DNA from: Oxalobacteraceae bacterium
GTDB taxonomy: Bacteria; Pseudomonadota; Gammaproteobacteria; Burkholderiales; Burkholderiaceae_D
Direction: 5' to 3'
Assembly: GCA_030698225.1 (NCBI GenBank)
Contig: JAUYNR010000022.1
Coordinates: 1-64,000, forward strand
DNA length: 64,000 nucleotides
Every line of letters starts with the position of its first letter. Position 1 is the first letter of the stretch. The position numbers were made by a program, and so were the translations under genes. The notes under the pieces are model-generated. The model ran no database searches. It saw only the letters and a program-made list of their open reading frames with translations, and was not told where the DNA came from. This document shows positions 32,426-42,781 of this stretch, one piece after another.

Positions 32426-33508
32426 TTACAGATGCCCGAACATCCGGCCCGGATTGAAGATCGCGTCCGGGTCGAACGCATTTTTCAGGTTGCGATGTAT
32501 CCGGTCGATGGCCGGCGCCAGCGGCTGGAACACGCCAAGCGCCTTGTCGCCGCCGCGAAACAGCGTCGCGTGACCGCCGGCTTGAAACGCCGCCGTACGC
32601 ACGGCGGCTGCAGTGGCTGCACTGGAATCGGTCTTGAGCCAGCGCTGCGCGCCGCCCCATTCGATCAATTGCGCATATTTTTCCAGCAGCGGCGCGCTCG
32701 CCCCGGGCACCGACAAGCGCCACAAGGCCGCCTGTTCCTGATCGGCACATTCAAAGAACCCGTTGCTCTGTTCGCGCAACGGGGTCCAGAACTGTTCTGC
32801 ATCCGGCACCTGTTCGCCGCCCAACTTGTGCTGTGCGGCAGATACCGCCGCCTGCGCGCCCGACAGGCGCAACAGCAGCACGCCGTCGTGCCAGGCGCTG
32901 GCGGAGATCGGCAACGGCTGGCCGGCCCATGCGTTGAGCCGGGTGATTGCCTGCGACTGATCCAGCGCAAAGCGCAGCGTGGATTCGGCGAACGGCTTCG
33001 GCAACACCTTCAGCGAGACTTGCAGGATCAGTCCCAGCGTCCCCATCGATCCGGCCAACAGCCGCGAGACATCGTAGCCGGCCACGTTCTTCATCACCTG
33101 GCCGCCGAAGCGCAAGACCGCGCCGCGGCCATCGAGCAGCACCGCACCCAGCGCAAAATCGCGCACTGCGCCGGCCGCCGGACGGCGCGGGCCGGACAGG
33201 CCGCTGGCGAACACGCCGCCGATGGTGGCGCCGGCGCCGAAATGCGGCGGCTCGAACGCCAGCATCTGGTTCTGGGCCGCCAGCGCCGCCTCGATTTCGG
33301 CCAGCGGCGTGCCGCAGCGCGCGGTGATCACCAGTTCGGTCGGATCGTAAGCGACGATGCCGGAATAGCCACGGGTATCGAGCGGCTCCCCGGCCAGTGC
33401 CTGTCCATACCAGTCCTTGCTGCCGCCGCCGTGGATCCGCAGCGCGGTTTTGTCGGCGGCGGCGCTTTTCACCTGCTGTTTGAAATGCTGTAACACTTGC
33501 TCCATCAT
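32426..33508 (-). CDS. glcE: Glycolate oxidase FAD-binding subunit
   Basis: IHGGGSKDWYG; GATIGGVFASGLSGPRRPAAGAVRDFALG; between glcF and glcD. Confidence 0.93.
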   Translation of the reverse strand: MMEQVLQHFKQQVKSAAADKTALRIHGGGSKDWYGQALAGEPLDTRGYSGIVAYDPTELVITARCGTPLAEIEAALAAQNQMLAFEPPHFGAGATIGGVFASGLSGPRRPAAGAVRDFALGAVLLDGRGAVLRFGGQVMKNVAGYDVSRLLAGSMGTLGLILQVSLKVLPKPFAESTLRFALDQSQAITRLNAWAGQPLPISASAWHDGVLLLRLSGAQAAVSAAQHKLGGEQVPDAEQFWTPLREQSNGFFECADQEQAALWRLSVPGASAPLLEKYAQLIEWGGAQRWLKTDSSAATAAAVRTAAFQAGGHATLFRGGDKALGVFQPLAPAIDRIHRNLKNAFDPDAIFNPGRMFGHL

Positions 33509-33566
33509 TTTCCCGATCAAGTATTTAAACTTAAAACTTAGTATCTGTTCAGCCGGCTGTGGATCG

Positions 33567-33657
33567 ACCTCCCTCTCTCCCGGCCTCTCTCCCACTGGTG
33601 GGAGAGAGGAGCAAAAACCCCCTCTCCCGCGTGCGGGAGAGGGTTGGTGAGAGGGGA
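33567..33657. repeat. Double-hairpin CTCTCCC repeat (inverted orientation)
   Basis: CTCTCTCCCACTGGTGGGAGAGAG and CCCTCTCCCGCGTGCGGGAGAGGG hairpins between glcE and glcD. Confidence 0.9.
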
Positions 33658-33658
33658 C

Positions 33659-35146
33659 TTAAAAACGCGGCAAATCCGCAAACTTCAGCTGGCCGCCGGA
33701 CACCCGCATTTTGCCAAACTCGGCGCAGCGCTGCAGGGTCGGGATCGCCTTGTCGGGGTTGAGCAGATATGCCGGATCGAAAGCACGCTTGACCGCGATG
33801 AAGGCGGCGATTTCGAGCGCGGAAAACTGCACGCACATCGAACCGATCTTCTCGATGCCGACCCCATGCTCGCCGGTAATGGTGCCGCCGACTTCGACGC
33901 ACAGCGCCAGAATCTCCGCGCCGAACTGTTCGGCGCGGTCGAATTCGCCTTCCAGGTTGGCATCGAACAAAATCAACGGATGCAGGTTGCCGTCGCCGGC
34001 ATGGAACACGTTGGCGCAGCGCAGCCCGTACTTGATTTCCATCTGCGCGATGCCGAGCAATACCTGGGCCAGGTTCTTGCGCGGGATGGTGCCGTCCATG
34101 CAATAGTAATCGGGCGAGATGCGGCCGGCGGCCGGGAACGCATTCTTGCGCCCGGACCAGAACTTCAGCCGCTCCGCCTCGTTCTGCGACACCGCGATCG
34201 CGGTCGCGCCGCATTCCTTGAGCACTGCGCTCATGCGCGCGATGTCCTCTTCCACCTCTTCGATGGTGCCGTCGGACTCGCACAGCAAAATCGCTGCGGC
34301 GTCGATGTCGTAGCCGGCCTTGACGAACGGCTCCACCATCCGGGTCGAGGTCCGGTCCATCATCTCCAGCCCGGCCGGGATCACGCCGGCGGCGATCACG
34401 TTGGCGACTGCGTTGCCGCAGCGCACCACGTCATCGAACGACGCCATGATCACGCGCGCGGCCTGCGGTTTCGGGATCAGCTTCACCGTCACCTCGGTGA
34501 CGATGCCGAGCATCCCTTCGGAGCCGATGAAGACCGCCAGCAAATCCAGCCCGGACGCATCCAGCGCGCCGTTGCCGAGTTCGATGATGTCGCCGTCTAT
34601 GGTCACCGCCCGCACCCGCATCACGTTGTGGACCGTCAGGCCGTATTTCAGGCAATGCACGCCGCCGGAATTCTCGGCCACGTTGCCGCCGATGGTGCAG
34701 GCGATTTGCGATGACGGATCGGGTGCGTAATATAAATTGTGCTTGGCTGCGGCGTCGGAAATCGCCAGATTGCGCACCCCCGGTTGCACCACCGCCGTGC
34801 GCGACACCGGATCGAGCGACACGATACGGTTCAGTTTGACCAGCGACAGCACCACGCCGTCGGCAATCGGCATCGCGCCGCCGGACAAGCCGGTGCCGGC
34901 GCCGCGTGGCACGATCGGCACCGCCAGCGCGCGGCAGGTTTGCATGATCGCCACCACTTGCGCCTCGTTTTGCGGCAGCAGCACCACCATCGGCAGGCGC
35001 CGGAACGCAGCCAGCCCGTCGCATTCGTAGGGCCGGGTATCTTCCTCGTTAAAGAGGATGCAATCGGCCGGCAGCAGCGCACGCAAGGCGGCCACCACCT
35101 CGCGTTGCCGCTCCGGCGTAAAAGTCGGTTCTGTTGGCGCATTCAT
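33659..35146 (-). CDS. glcD: Glycolate oxidase subunit GlcD
   Basis: PRGAGTGLSGGAMP; NVAENSGGVHCLKYG; GEHGVGIEK. Confidence 0.95.
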   Translation of the reverse strand: MNAPTEPTFTPERQREVVAALRALLPADCILFNEEDTRPYECDGLAAFRRLPMVVLLPQNEAQVVAIMQTCRALAVPIVPRGAGTGLSGGAMPIADGVVLSLVKLNRIVSLDPVSRTAVVQPGVRNLAISDAAAKHNLYYAPDPSSQIACTIGGNVAENSGGVHCLKYGLTVHNVMRVRAVTIDGDIIELGNGALDASGLDLLAVFIGSEGMLGIVTEVTVKLIPKPQAARVIMASFDDVVRCGNAVANVIAAGVIPAGLEMMDRTSTRMVEPFVKAGYDIDAAAILLCESDGTIEEVEEDIARMSAVLKECGATAIAVSQNEAERLKFWSGRKNAFPAAGRISPDYYCMDGTIPRKNLAQVLLGIAQMEIKYGLRCANVFHAGDGNLHPLILFDANLEGEFDRAEQFGAEILALCVEVGGTITGEHGVGIEKIGSMCVQFSALEIAAFIAVKRAFDPAYLLNPDKAIPTLQRCAEFGKMRVSGGQLKFADLPRF

Positions 35147-35322
35147 GGGCGATTCCTGGTAGATACGTGTGGACACCTTATCACCACTGTTTCAGTCACA
35201 AAATAGCAGTAATACGCAAACCATTTTTTACTTTTGATGATGATATGCAGAAAAGCATGGCAACAGGATTGTGCCAAAAAAGTGTTTCGATGGTGCGTGA
35301 AATATTTTCACTTCCGGCCGTG

Positions 35323-35383
35323 GGATGGGTGCAACCCATCCTGTAAGTTCGTAAGTTCGATATTGGATCGGTTGCACCGATCC
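35323..35383. repeat. Two tandem short hairpins
   Basis: GGATGGGT-GCA-ACCCATCC and GGATCGGT-TGC-ACCGATCC. Confidence 0.85.
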
Positions 35384-35391
35384 TGCGCATT

Positions 35392-35468
35392 TAAATTAAA
35401 CTATGAGTATTTATACTTTAGGCAATGAATATATGCGTAAAAAGCATGGTTTACAAGCATACCATGCC
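35392..35468 (-). repeat. Dispersed ~75-bp intergenic element, copy 4
   Basis: Reverse complement TGGTATGCTTGTAAACCATGCTTTTTACGCATAT...AAATACTCATAGTTTAATTT. Confidence 0.6.
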
Positions 35469-35476
35469 AAGTATAA

Positions 35477-36379
35477 TCATTTTATGCGCTTGAAAGTCGC
35501 GGTCAGCCAGTCGATGAAGGTGGCTACCTCGGGACGCTCCAGCACTTGCTGCTCGTACACCAGGTAATACGCGTGCGGCGGGGTTTTCAGGTGCACGTCG
35601 AAAATCTGCACCACCTCGCCGGCAGCGATCGCATTCTGGGCAAAGTGCTTGCGTGTCAGCGCCACGCCGTTGCCATGCTTGGCCGCCTCCAGCAGCAAGC
35701 CCAGGTCATCGACCCGGAAGCCGGTGCTCGGCTCCGGCCAGTCCAGGCCGGCTGCCTGGAACCAGGGTTGCCACGGCTCCAGCGGCGAGCGCAGCAGGGT
35801 CGCGCGCTTCAGGTCGGCCGGCTCGGCCAGGCCGCCGATCTGCTCCAGATAGCGCGGGCTGGCAACCGCGAACACCGGTTCCTCGAACAGCTTTTCAGCC
35901 ACCTGGTCCTGATACTCGCCGGTGCCGAAGCGCACCTCAAGATCGGTTTCGGACAGGCTCAGGTCGTACAGCGGCACCGACAGAAAGGCTTCCAGGATGA
36001 TTTCCGGATGCTGGTGCACGAAGTCGGCCAGGCGCGGGATCAGAAAGCAGCGGGTAAAAGTCGGCGGCACCGTGATCTTGACTCTGGGCTGGGAAATCGC
36101 CTTCTTGTGCGGCAGCGGGAAATCGGACAGCGTGCGCAGTGCCACCCGCACCACGTCCAGATAACGGCGGCCGAATTCGGACAGGCTGACGGCCCGGCCG
36201 TCGCGGTTGAACAGGCGCTCTCCGGTGTGGTCTTCCAGCAGACGGATCCGATGCGACAGCGCCGATGGCGTGATGCACAGCTCTCCGGCCGCCACCGCAA
36301 AGGAGTTATGGCGTGCCGCAGATTCGAATGCCGACAGCGCATGCACGGGAGGAAGTCGGTTTAGGGTGCGGGTTGCCAT
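35477..36379 (-). CDS. LysR-family transcriptional regulator (GcvA-like)
   Basis: MATRTLNRLPPVHALSAFESAARHNSFAVAAGELCITPSALSHRIRLLEDHTGERLF. Confidence 0.92.
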   Translation of the reverse strand: MATRTLNRLPPVHALSAFESAARHNSFAVAAGELCITPSALSHRIRLLEDHTGERLFNRDGRAVSLSEFGRRYLDVVRVALRTLSDFPLPHKKAISQPRVKITVPPTFTRCFLIPRLADFVHQHPEIILEAFLSVPLYDLSLSETDLEVRFGTGEYQDQVAEKLFEEPVFAVASPRYLEQIGGLAEPADLKRATLLRSPLEPWQPWFQAAGLDWPEPSTGFRVDDLGLLLEAAKHGNGVALTRKHFAQNAIAAGEVVQIFDVHLKTPPHAYYLVYEQQVLERPEVATFIDWLTATFKRIK

Positions 36380-37797
36380 CTGATGATTTTTCCAGGGTTC
36401 ATGATGTTTTGGGGGTCCAGCGCATGTTTGACGATGCGCATGGTGTCGATCGCTGGCGCACCGTGTTCCTGCACCAGAAAATCCATCTTGTGCAGTCCGA
36501 TCCCATGCTCGCCGGTACAGGTGCCGTCCATCCCGATCGCCAGCGTGACCATCCGGGCATTCAGGCTTTCGGCCCGGTCCACGGCGGCCGCATCGGCCGG
36601 ATCGACCAGCAGCAGCACATGGAAGTTGCCGTCGCCGACATGGCCGATGATCGAATACGGCATGCCGCTGGCTTCGCAGTCGGCCTGGGTCGCGAGAATG
36701 CACTCGGCCAGGCGCGATATCGGCACGCAGCAATCGGTCGTGATCGCGCGCCAGCCGGGGCGCATCTGCAGCAGCGCGAAATACGCATTGTGGCGCGCGC
36801 TCCAGAGCCGGGTCCGGTCTTCCGGCCGGGTCGCCCATTCAAAGCCGCTGGCGCCGTGTTCGGCGGCGATTTCCTGCACCCGCTGCGCCTGCTCCTGCAC
36901 GCCCTGCTCGCTGCCGTGGAATTCGAACAGCAGCAGCGGCTTGACCGGCAAGTCGAGCTTGCTGTGGGCATTGATCGCCTTGACGCCGTTTTCGTCCAGG
37001 AATTCGACCCGCGCCACCGGCACCCCCATCTGGATGGTTTCGATCACCGTGTTGACTGCATCGGCCACGCTGGGGAAAGAGCAGACCGCGGCCGAAATCG
37101 CTTCCGGCAGCGGATACAGGCGCAGCGTCACTTCGGTGATGATGCCCAGCGTGCCTTCGCTGCCGACAAACAGGTGGGTCAGGTCATACCCGGCCGCGGA
37201 TTTCTTGGCGCGGGTGCCGGTCTTGATGATACGGCCGTCGGCGGTGACCACGGTCAGCATCAGCGTGTTCTCGCGCATGGTGCCGTAGCGCACCGCATTG
37301 GTGCCGGACGCGCGGGTCGCCGCCATCCCGCCCAGCGACGCATCGGCGCCCGGATCGATCGGGAAAAACAGTCCGAAATCCTTGACCGCCAGATTCAGTT
37401 GCTTGCGGGTCACGCCGGCCTGCACGGTGGCGGTCAAATCCTCCGGATGCACCGCGAGCACCGCGGCCATCTGCGACAGGTCGATGGTCAGCCCGCCCTG
37501 CACCGCCAGGATGTGCCCCTCCAGCGAAGTCCCGGTGCCATAGGCAATTACCGGCACCTGGTGCTGGCCGCACAGGCGCACCGCCGCGGCAACTTCCTCG
37601 GTGCTGTGGGCGAACAGCACCGCGTCCGGCAGCATCGGATCATAGGCGGATTCGTCGCGGCCATGATGCGCGCGCACCGCCTGCGCCACCGAAAAACGCG
37701 TGCCGAAAAGTGTTGCCAGCGCCGCCGCAAAGGCGGCCGGCAAAGGTTTTTTTTCGGTTGCCTGCAACTGGGTCATCTGGTTCATTGCAATCTCCAT
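36361..37797 (-). CDS. FAD-linked oxidase, D-lactate dehydrogenase (cytochrome)-like
   Basis: VIAYGTGTSLEGHILAVQGGLTIDLSQM; GMAATRASGTNAVRYGTMRENTL; GEHGIGLHK. Confidence 0.9.
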   Translation of the reverse strand: MEIAMNQMTQLQATEKKPLPAAFAAALATLFGTRFSVAQAVRAHHGRDESAYDPMLPDAVLFAHSTEEVAAAVRLCGQHQVPVIAYGTGTSLEGHILAVQGGLTIDLSQMAAVLAVHPEDLTATVQAGVTRKQLNLAVKDFGLFFPIDPGADASLGGMAATRASGTNAVRYGTMRENTLMLTVVTADGRIIKTGTRAKKSAAGYDLTHLFVGSEGTLGIITEVTLRLYPLPEAISAAVCSFPSVADAVNTVIETIQMGVPVARVEFLDENGVKAINAHSKLDLPVKPLLLFEFHGSEQGVQEQAQRVQEIAAEHGASGFEWATRPEDRTRLWSARHNAYFALLQMRPGWRAITTDCCVPISRLAECILATQADCEASGMPYSIIGHVGDGNFHVLLLVDPADAAAVDRAESLNARMVTLAIGMDGTCTGEHGIGLHKMDFLVQEHGAPAIDTMRIVKHALDPQNIMNPGKIIRWQPAP

Positions 37798-37919
37798 GGA
37801 AGTGCCTGATTTTACTCTGCAGCGCCGCGCCGCGCATGTCCGCAGTGGCCGGCCCGGCACCGGCAGGCGCAAATTTGACGTATTCTTGAACTCCTTCTTC
37901 ACCAACCAGAATCTATATC

Positions 37920-38477
37920 ATGGGCAACCGACTTTCCAAGATAGCAACACGCACCGGCGACGGCGGCACCACCGGACTGGGCGATGGCAGCCGCACCGAC
38001 AAGGATAGCCAGCGGATACACGCGATGGGCGAGGTCGACGAACTCAATTCGCAGCTCGGCGTGTTGCTGTGCGAACCGCTGCCGGATGCATTGCGCGAGG
38101 AATTGCTGACGATCCAGCACGACCTGTTCGACCTTGGCGGCGAACTCTGCATCCCCGGCTACACGATGATCACCGCAGAGCAGGTGGCCCGGCTCGATCA
38201 GTTGCTGGAGAAATACAACGCCGGCCTGGCGCCGCTGCGCGACTTCATCCTGCCCGGCGGCTCGCGCGCCGCAGCGCTGGCGCACGTCTGCCGCACCGTC
38301 TGCCGCCGCGCCGAACGCGCGATCGTCAGCCTGGGCAAGACCGAGCAGATCAACGACGCGCCGCGCCAGTACACGAACCGCCTGTCCGACCTGCTGTTCG
38401 TGCTGTCGCGGGTGCTGAACCGCTTCGCCGGCGGCAGCGACGTGATCTGGGAAAAGGAGCGCGACCGGACTGTTTGA
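37920..38477 (+). CDS. Cob(I)alamin adenosyltransferase, PduO type
   Basis: TRTGDGGTTGLGDGSRTDKDSQRIHAMGEVDELNSQLG; RQYTNRLSDLLFVLSRVLN. Confidence 0.95.
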   Translation: MGNRLSKIATRTGDGGTTGLGDGSRTDKDSQRIHAMGEVDELNSQLGVLLCEPLPDALREELLTIQHDLFDLGGELCIPGYTMITAEQVARLDQLLEKYNAGLAPLRDFILPGGSRAAALAHVCRTVCRRAERAIVSLGKTEQINDAPRQYTNRLSDLLFVLSRVLNRFAGGSDVIWEKERDRTV

Positions 38478-38483
38478 GCATGA

Positions 38484-38509
38484 GTAGTGCAGGCCTGCCG
38501 GGCCTGCAC
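38484..38509. repeat. Short/decayed GTAGTGCAGGCC palindrome, copy 3
   Basis: GTAGTGCAGGCCTGCCGGGCCTGCAC. Confidence 0.7.
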
Positions 38510-38515
38510 GAATGG

Positions 38516-38588
38516 CGCATACATGGCAATGTATATTTCATATCACACAGTTTACATGCGGTAACTTATGAAGTTTTAGGCATACTCC
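38516..38588 (-). repeat. Dispersed ~75-bp intergenic element, copy 5
   Basis: Reverse complement GGAGTATGCCTAAAACTTCATAAGTTACCGCATGT...AAATATACATTGCCATGTATG. Confidence 0.65.
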
Positions 38589-38718
38589 ACGTACCACGTA
38601 CCACGTGCAACGCAACAAAAAAGCGACCATCGGCTATGCCATGCAAAAAACATACTATCAGTGCATGAGTGAGCAGATATGCGATCTAGCAGAATTAGCA
38701 AATGTCAGGTTTGCCGAT

Positions 38719-41700
38719 CTAGCGAACGTTCGGCAAGGAACAATCAATCACGCAAACCTGGATACGATGACTTTCTTCTGGCGTGAGAATTGATCGTAGG
38801 CGATCTTCAAGCTCCTTAGCGCTGCGCGGCCTCTTTCCACCGGGTGCCGGCGGCATTCCTTCACCACCGAACCAGAAAACCAGATAAATCCCATGTCCGT
38901 CTGTGCCCGGGTCACGAACATAACGTGCAATCAGTTGCTTGCCGATTGCGGACCATAGGTCAGGGTGCTTATCTCTCTTGATTTCGATTGGGATATTAAA
39001 TCCATGAGTTCCGCCGAACGAAATCTTAATGTCGGCACGCGTGTCGTCCGCATAGTTACCTTCCTTTTCAGCTTCAATGTTGAGTCTCCCAAAGCGCTCC
39101 TCCAGGTCCGACAACAACGCATTTCGACAATCGTTTTCCGGTTTGGGATTGCTTAACTTTTTGTTGCTTGTGTCATAGCTCCAATACTGTCGATAGTCGT
39201 TGGTGCTGCCATCGCGAATTTTTCGGGCGATATCACGCAAATGATCGAAAGCGAGAGCCGCAAGATCTGCGGCGCTGGCCGGTTCAAGGTTGGCGAGCGT
39301 GCGGCTAACCTCTACGCACCCTAAGCGGCTGAATGAGGCCTTGCGCCGGGCAATGCGCTGGGAATGCAGCGCGCGACGCAAGGCGTTGTGCCAGCCTGAC
39401 AGCTTTGGCAATGCCAGCAAGCGTTCGAGTTCTTGCGACGCGATTTCGCTGGTGCCGTCGCCCAAGGTGTTAACCAGTGAGCGCACCAGATCGGCAGTTT
39501 CCATAGCCGGGCTGACCCAATGCGCTTCGGTAGGACGCTCGGGAGAACAATCAGGTGCCAGCAGTTCGATCAGCAGCGCAACAGTGGTTTCGGGTAGGCT
39601 TGCGACGTTAGGCATCCGGCGTTCATGGCGGGAATGGAAGAATCCCGCCAGATAATTCCTACGAACTTCGCTTTTGCCTATGTATTGAATCAGCTTGGCT
39701 TCATAAATCTCAGGGGCGATTGCCAGGCCGCAGGCCAGCCAATAGACTCTTTGCGCACTATCCAGGCTTTTCAATTCCAACTTTCGCGCGATCAATTGTG
39801 CAAGCGCCTTCCGATCGAGATAGTGCAACGCTGCCTTCATGAGCGGATCAAGCGCATTCGCCAATTGATTCTTGCCTGCCCGTAGCGGGAAACCTTCAAG
39901 CAGGATTGGCAACACAATCCGCGCAACGTCGGCATACGCGTCGTCATAAGCTACCGAATACAACTCCACGACATGATCTTGCCTTGCGCGCAGCATGGGC
40001 AATGCATACGCGACCAGCACTTCTGCGACCAGCGCAGAACGCTCCTTAGTTAAAGTGGTGAACCACGCCGGATCGTCACCAGTGTTGTCGGTAAGACGAA
40101 ATGCGGCCAGTCGCGACAGAACCGCATCGTCGAGCTTTAGCGCTGCGGATGGATCGGCCTGATACAACTCGCCCATTCCCACCAGACACGGCCAGCGTAT
40201 GGAATACATTCGTCCCTTCACTTCAAGATCGACGATTTCGGCGACGGTCGGCAGATCTTCGCGCGCGAGCACGTGGCGAAAACCCTCATAGGCGGCGGCC
40301 ATCAGTTCCTTGTCGCCATCAAGAAAATCGGCCAGGCGTTCCTGCGGGGTTTCGCCGTGCGCCTCGTACAACAATCCTTTATAGGCTAGTGCCAATTCAT
40401 GCAGAATTGCCGGCGCGCTGCCGTCGCGGATTTCCGCTAGGTGCTTGCGGTAAGAGCTGATCCACGCATTTTTCTTTTTCCTCTGCTCGGTATTCCTCTC
40501 GCGCTTCGAGATGGCATGCTTCTGTTGCCCGTCGTTGAGGCGGCATGTAACGAGCGGATCGAGCCACTGCTGGAAACTGGGGTGCTCTGCCGTCCATTTA
40601 TCGAGGAATTCCAGACTTTCGAATGTCAGGTATTGCGGGCTATCTTGTTGTCTCAGTCTATTAACAGCTTGCTCGAAATAATATTGCGCAAAGTCAGTCT
40701 GCTGTCCTTCCGCCGCCCTCGCCAAGTACCAGGAAACGATATCTGCGGGTGGGGTGGCTCCGTAAAGTCTCGCCGAACAGTCATATAGGCAATTCCTCAC
40801 GTCTTCGTGTCCGGAGCAAAGCGCTGTGCCACGAACGAGCATCGCCTTGTAGCGATCAGGGCGATCCTCGAACCATTGAGCAATCCACTTCGCATGCTCT
40901 TGTTCAAGTCGAGATTCAACGTATTTATCAAGACCAGCGCCAAGCCAATCGTAAAGTCGTTCATCGGCGACGGCATCGCCATGAGCCTTCAAACCGAGCA
41001 CCAGTGTTTCTCCTACCATCCGATTGAGCTGATGCTCGGAAAGCGGTGTTTCCAAGTTAATTTTTCTTTGAGCCAATTGATCCAGCAGACTTGGTAAGTC
41101 GTCCTTGGGAGTTGCGCCAGGTAGTTCATGAACCCAGAACATGAAATAAGCGCCAAGCAAATTACGAGCCTTTTGAGGATGGAGGTAATCCAATATTCGT
41201 TCAGGCGAAATAATATTAGGGTAGAGCTGCCTTAGTAGTGTCCCCAGCAATTCATCGTCCCTATCCTCGACCGCACCCGTCTGGATATCCTCAGCAAGTT
41301 TTAGCAGGTGAGAAGTGTCATCCGGAGTAACACACATCAGCGCATTTAGTGCATCTTTACGTATTCTTGGCCAGTAGCTGGCATCTCGCGCGACGCCGTT
41401 CAGCGATTCGGCTAACATCGGCATGCGTTCCCCGTGTCGAATAGCATCGAGAACACAATCCAGAAGCGCTTGGTCGGCATCCGCGCGCGAAGATGATGCA
41501 AGTATCTGCTTGAACGCATGCTCCATGTCGATGGTGCCCAGCGCGCCGAAGGGTGGGGAGGACCAATCGTCGGAACGGAACCATGGGTAACGACAGGCTT
41601 CGCTATGCATAGCGTCCAAAATACGTTTTTTGTCGTTCGGAGGGAAATTTTTCACGTCGCCGTACAGCACCACGCCCAACGGATCTCGTTCGATCAAGAG

Positions 41701-42780
41701 TGCTCGTTCAGTCGGACAATGAACGGATAACCAAGCGGAAAGGCCGCGCAGGTCGGTTACGACGCCGCCATCCTCGCCTGTCATTAATGCGAGCACGCGG
41801 CCGATTGGCAGGCTGCGAATTTTGATGGCATTGGCGACGTAACGTGCGCCCAGATATTCGGCGACGCTGCGGTGGATCGGGATGCGGCGATCTTCGCCGT
41901 CGCCCTGAAATAGATTGGTTTTAAGCGCGGCTATCAGAGGTAGATCGGTCGGGTTGGCAAGGCCTTGCAAGCCGGTGTAGGAGGAGTTGATGGCGTCATC
42001 GTCAAGTGCATAACCAGCCAGCCCGGACAGCAACTGGATTGCACAAAGATAACCGGCGGCATCGAGTAACGTATCGTTTGCAATAAATTTGCCGCGTTTC
42101 GCTTGTCGATGTTCTGGGTTAATTTCACGCGCTAGTTGTTGGCAAGCCATCCCGTAGACTTCCCTGCGGCTTTGCGGCCACTGCTTATTTTCAACTGCCT
42201 GTACCAACAAATTCAGCGTTTGCGGATTGCGCAGCAAATCACCAAGCCCATGATTGCGCGCCTGGCCGATAAATCCCTCTGCGTCGGAGATGCTTGCCTT
42301 GCTCCGGAGGATTTCTACAATGTCCTGGTCAGATAACGGGTCGAGATGCAGCGCGGTGATTTTTCCATCTGGAGATACGCGCACTAATGCTTCGGCATCG
42401 CTCGCACCCAGCCAGTCGGCCTCGCGACAGGAAAGACGAAAATGCGGGCGCCCGAGCTTTTCGAGATGTCTTCGTATCTGGTCGAGTGGCGTTCTGCCAT
42501 CGCCGCCACCGGCGCGCATTTCATCGAGGCCGTCGATGAACAATATTTTGTTTTGGTATTCCGCGCTGGGATCAAAAGTAGCAAAGTCGCGCGCCTGGAT
42601 ATATTCACCGCCCGATTCCTTCGCTTCTCGCTCGAAGGCTTTTGTCTTGCCCGCACCCGGATCACCAAGCAGCACATAAGCGGCCTGCTCGCGATATTCC
42701 TTCAACGGGCGGCTGATGCGCTCGTGCGAACTATGATCAATTTCCGTGCAAGTTCGCTCAACGAAGAAAGGTTCGCTCAT
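38719..42780 (-). CDS. NACHT/STAND-like NTPase with C-terminal PD-(D/E)xK-like region; candidate defence effector
   Basis: Walker A YVLLGDPGAGKT, Walker B KILFIDGLDEM, FRLSCREADW; C-terminal RADIKISFG...IPIEIKRDKHPDLWSAIGKQLIARYV; start trimmed to MSEPFFVERTC. Confidence 0.75.
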   Translation of the reverse strand: MSEPFFVERTCTEIDHSSHERISRPLKEYREQAAYVLLGDPGAGKTKAFEREAKESGGEYIQARDFATFDPSAEYQNKILFIDGLDEMRAGGGDGRTPLDQIRRHLEKLGRPHFRLSCREADWLGASDAEALVRVSPDGKITALHLDPLSDQDIVEILRSKASISDAEGFIGQARNHGLGDLLRNPQTLNLLVQAVENKQWPQSRREVYGMACQQLAREINPEHRQAKRGKFIANDTLLDAAGYLCAIQLLSGLAGYALDDDAINSSYTGLQGLANPTDLPLIAALKTNLFQGDGEDRRIPIHRSVAEYLGARYVANAIKIRSLPIGRVLALMTGEDGGVVTDLRGLSAWLSVHCPTERALLIERDPLGVVLYGDVKNFPPNDKKRILDAMHSEACRYPWFRSDDWSSPPFGALGTIDMEHAFKQILASSSRADADQALLDCVLDAIRHGERMPMLAESLNGVARDASYWPRIRKDALNALMCVTPDDTSHLLKLAEDIQTGAVEDRDDELLGTLLRQLYPNIISPERILDYLHPQKARNLLGAYFMFWVHELPGATPKDDLPSLLDQLAQRKINLETPLSEHQLNRMVGETLVLGLKAHGDAVADERLYDWLGAGLDKYVESRLEQEHAKWIAQWFEDRPDRYKAMLVRGTALCSGHEDVRNCLYDCSARLYGATPPADIVSWYLARAAEGQQTDFAQYYFEQAVNRLRQQDSPQYLTFESLEFLDKWTAEHPSFQQWLDPLVTCRLNDGQQKHAISKRERNTEQRKKKNAWISSYRKHLAEIRDGSAPAILHELALAYKGLLYEAHGETPQERLADFLDGDKELMAAAYEGFRHVLAREDLPTVAEIVDLEVKGRMYSIRWPCLVGMGELYQADPSAALKLDDAVLSRLAAFRLTDNTGDDPAWFTTLTKERSALVAEVLVAYALPMLRARQDHVVELYSVAYDDAYADVARIVLPILLEGFPLRAGKNQLANALDPLMKAALHYLDRKALAQLIARKLELKSLDSAQRVYWLACGLAIAPEIYEAKLIQYIGKSEVRRNYLAGFFHSRHERRMPNVASLPETTVALLIELLAPDCSPERPTEAHWVSPAMETADLVRSLVNTLGDGTSEIASQELERLLALPKLSGWHNALRRALHSQRIARRKASFSRLGCVEVSRTLANLEPASAADLAALAFDHLRDIARKIRDGSTNDYRQYWSYDTSNKKLSNPKPENDCRNALLSDLEERFGRLNIEAEKEGNYADDTRADIKISFGGTHGFNIPIEIKRDKHPDLWSAIGKQLIARYVRDPGTDGHGIYLVFWFGGEGMPPAPGGKRPRSAKELEDRLRSILTPEESHRIQVCVIDCSLPNVR

Positions 42781-42781
42781 T

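Noticed and set aside
31113-32573. 486-aa plus-strand ORF
   Set aside because: Antisense of glcF/glcE, starts inside a palindromic repeat.
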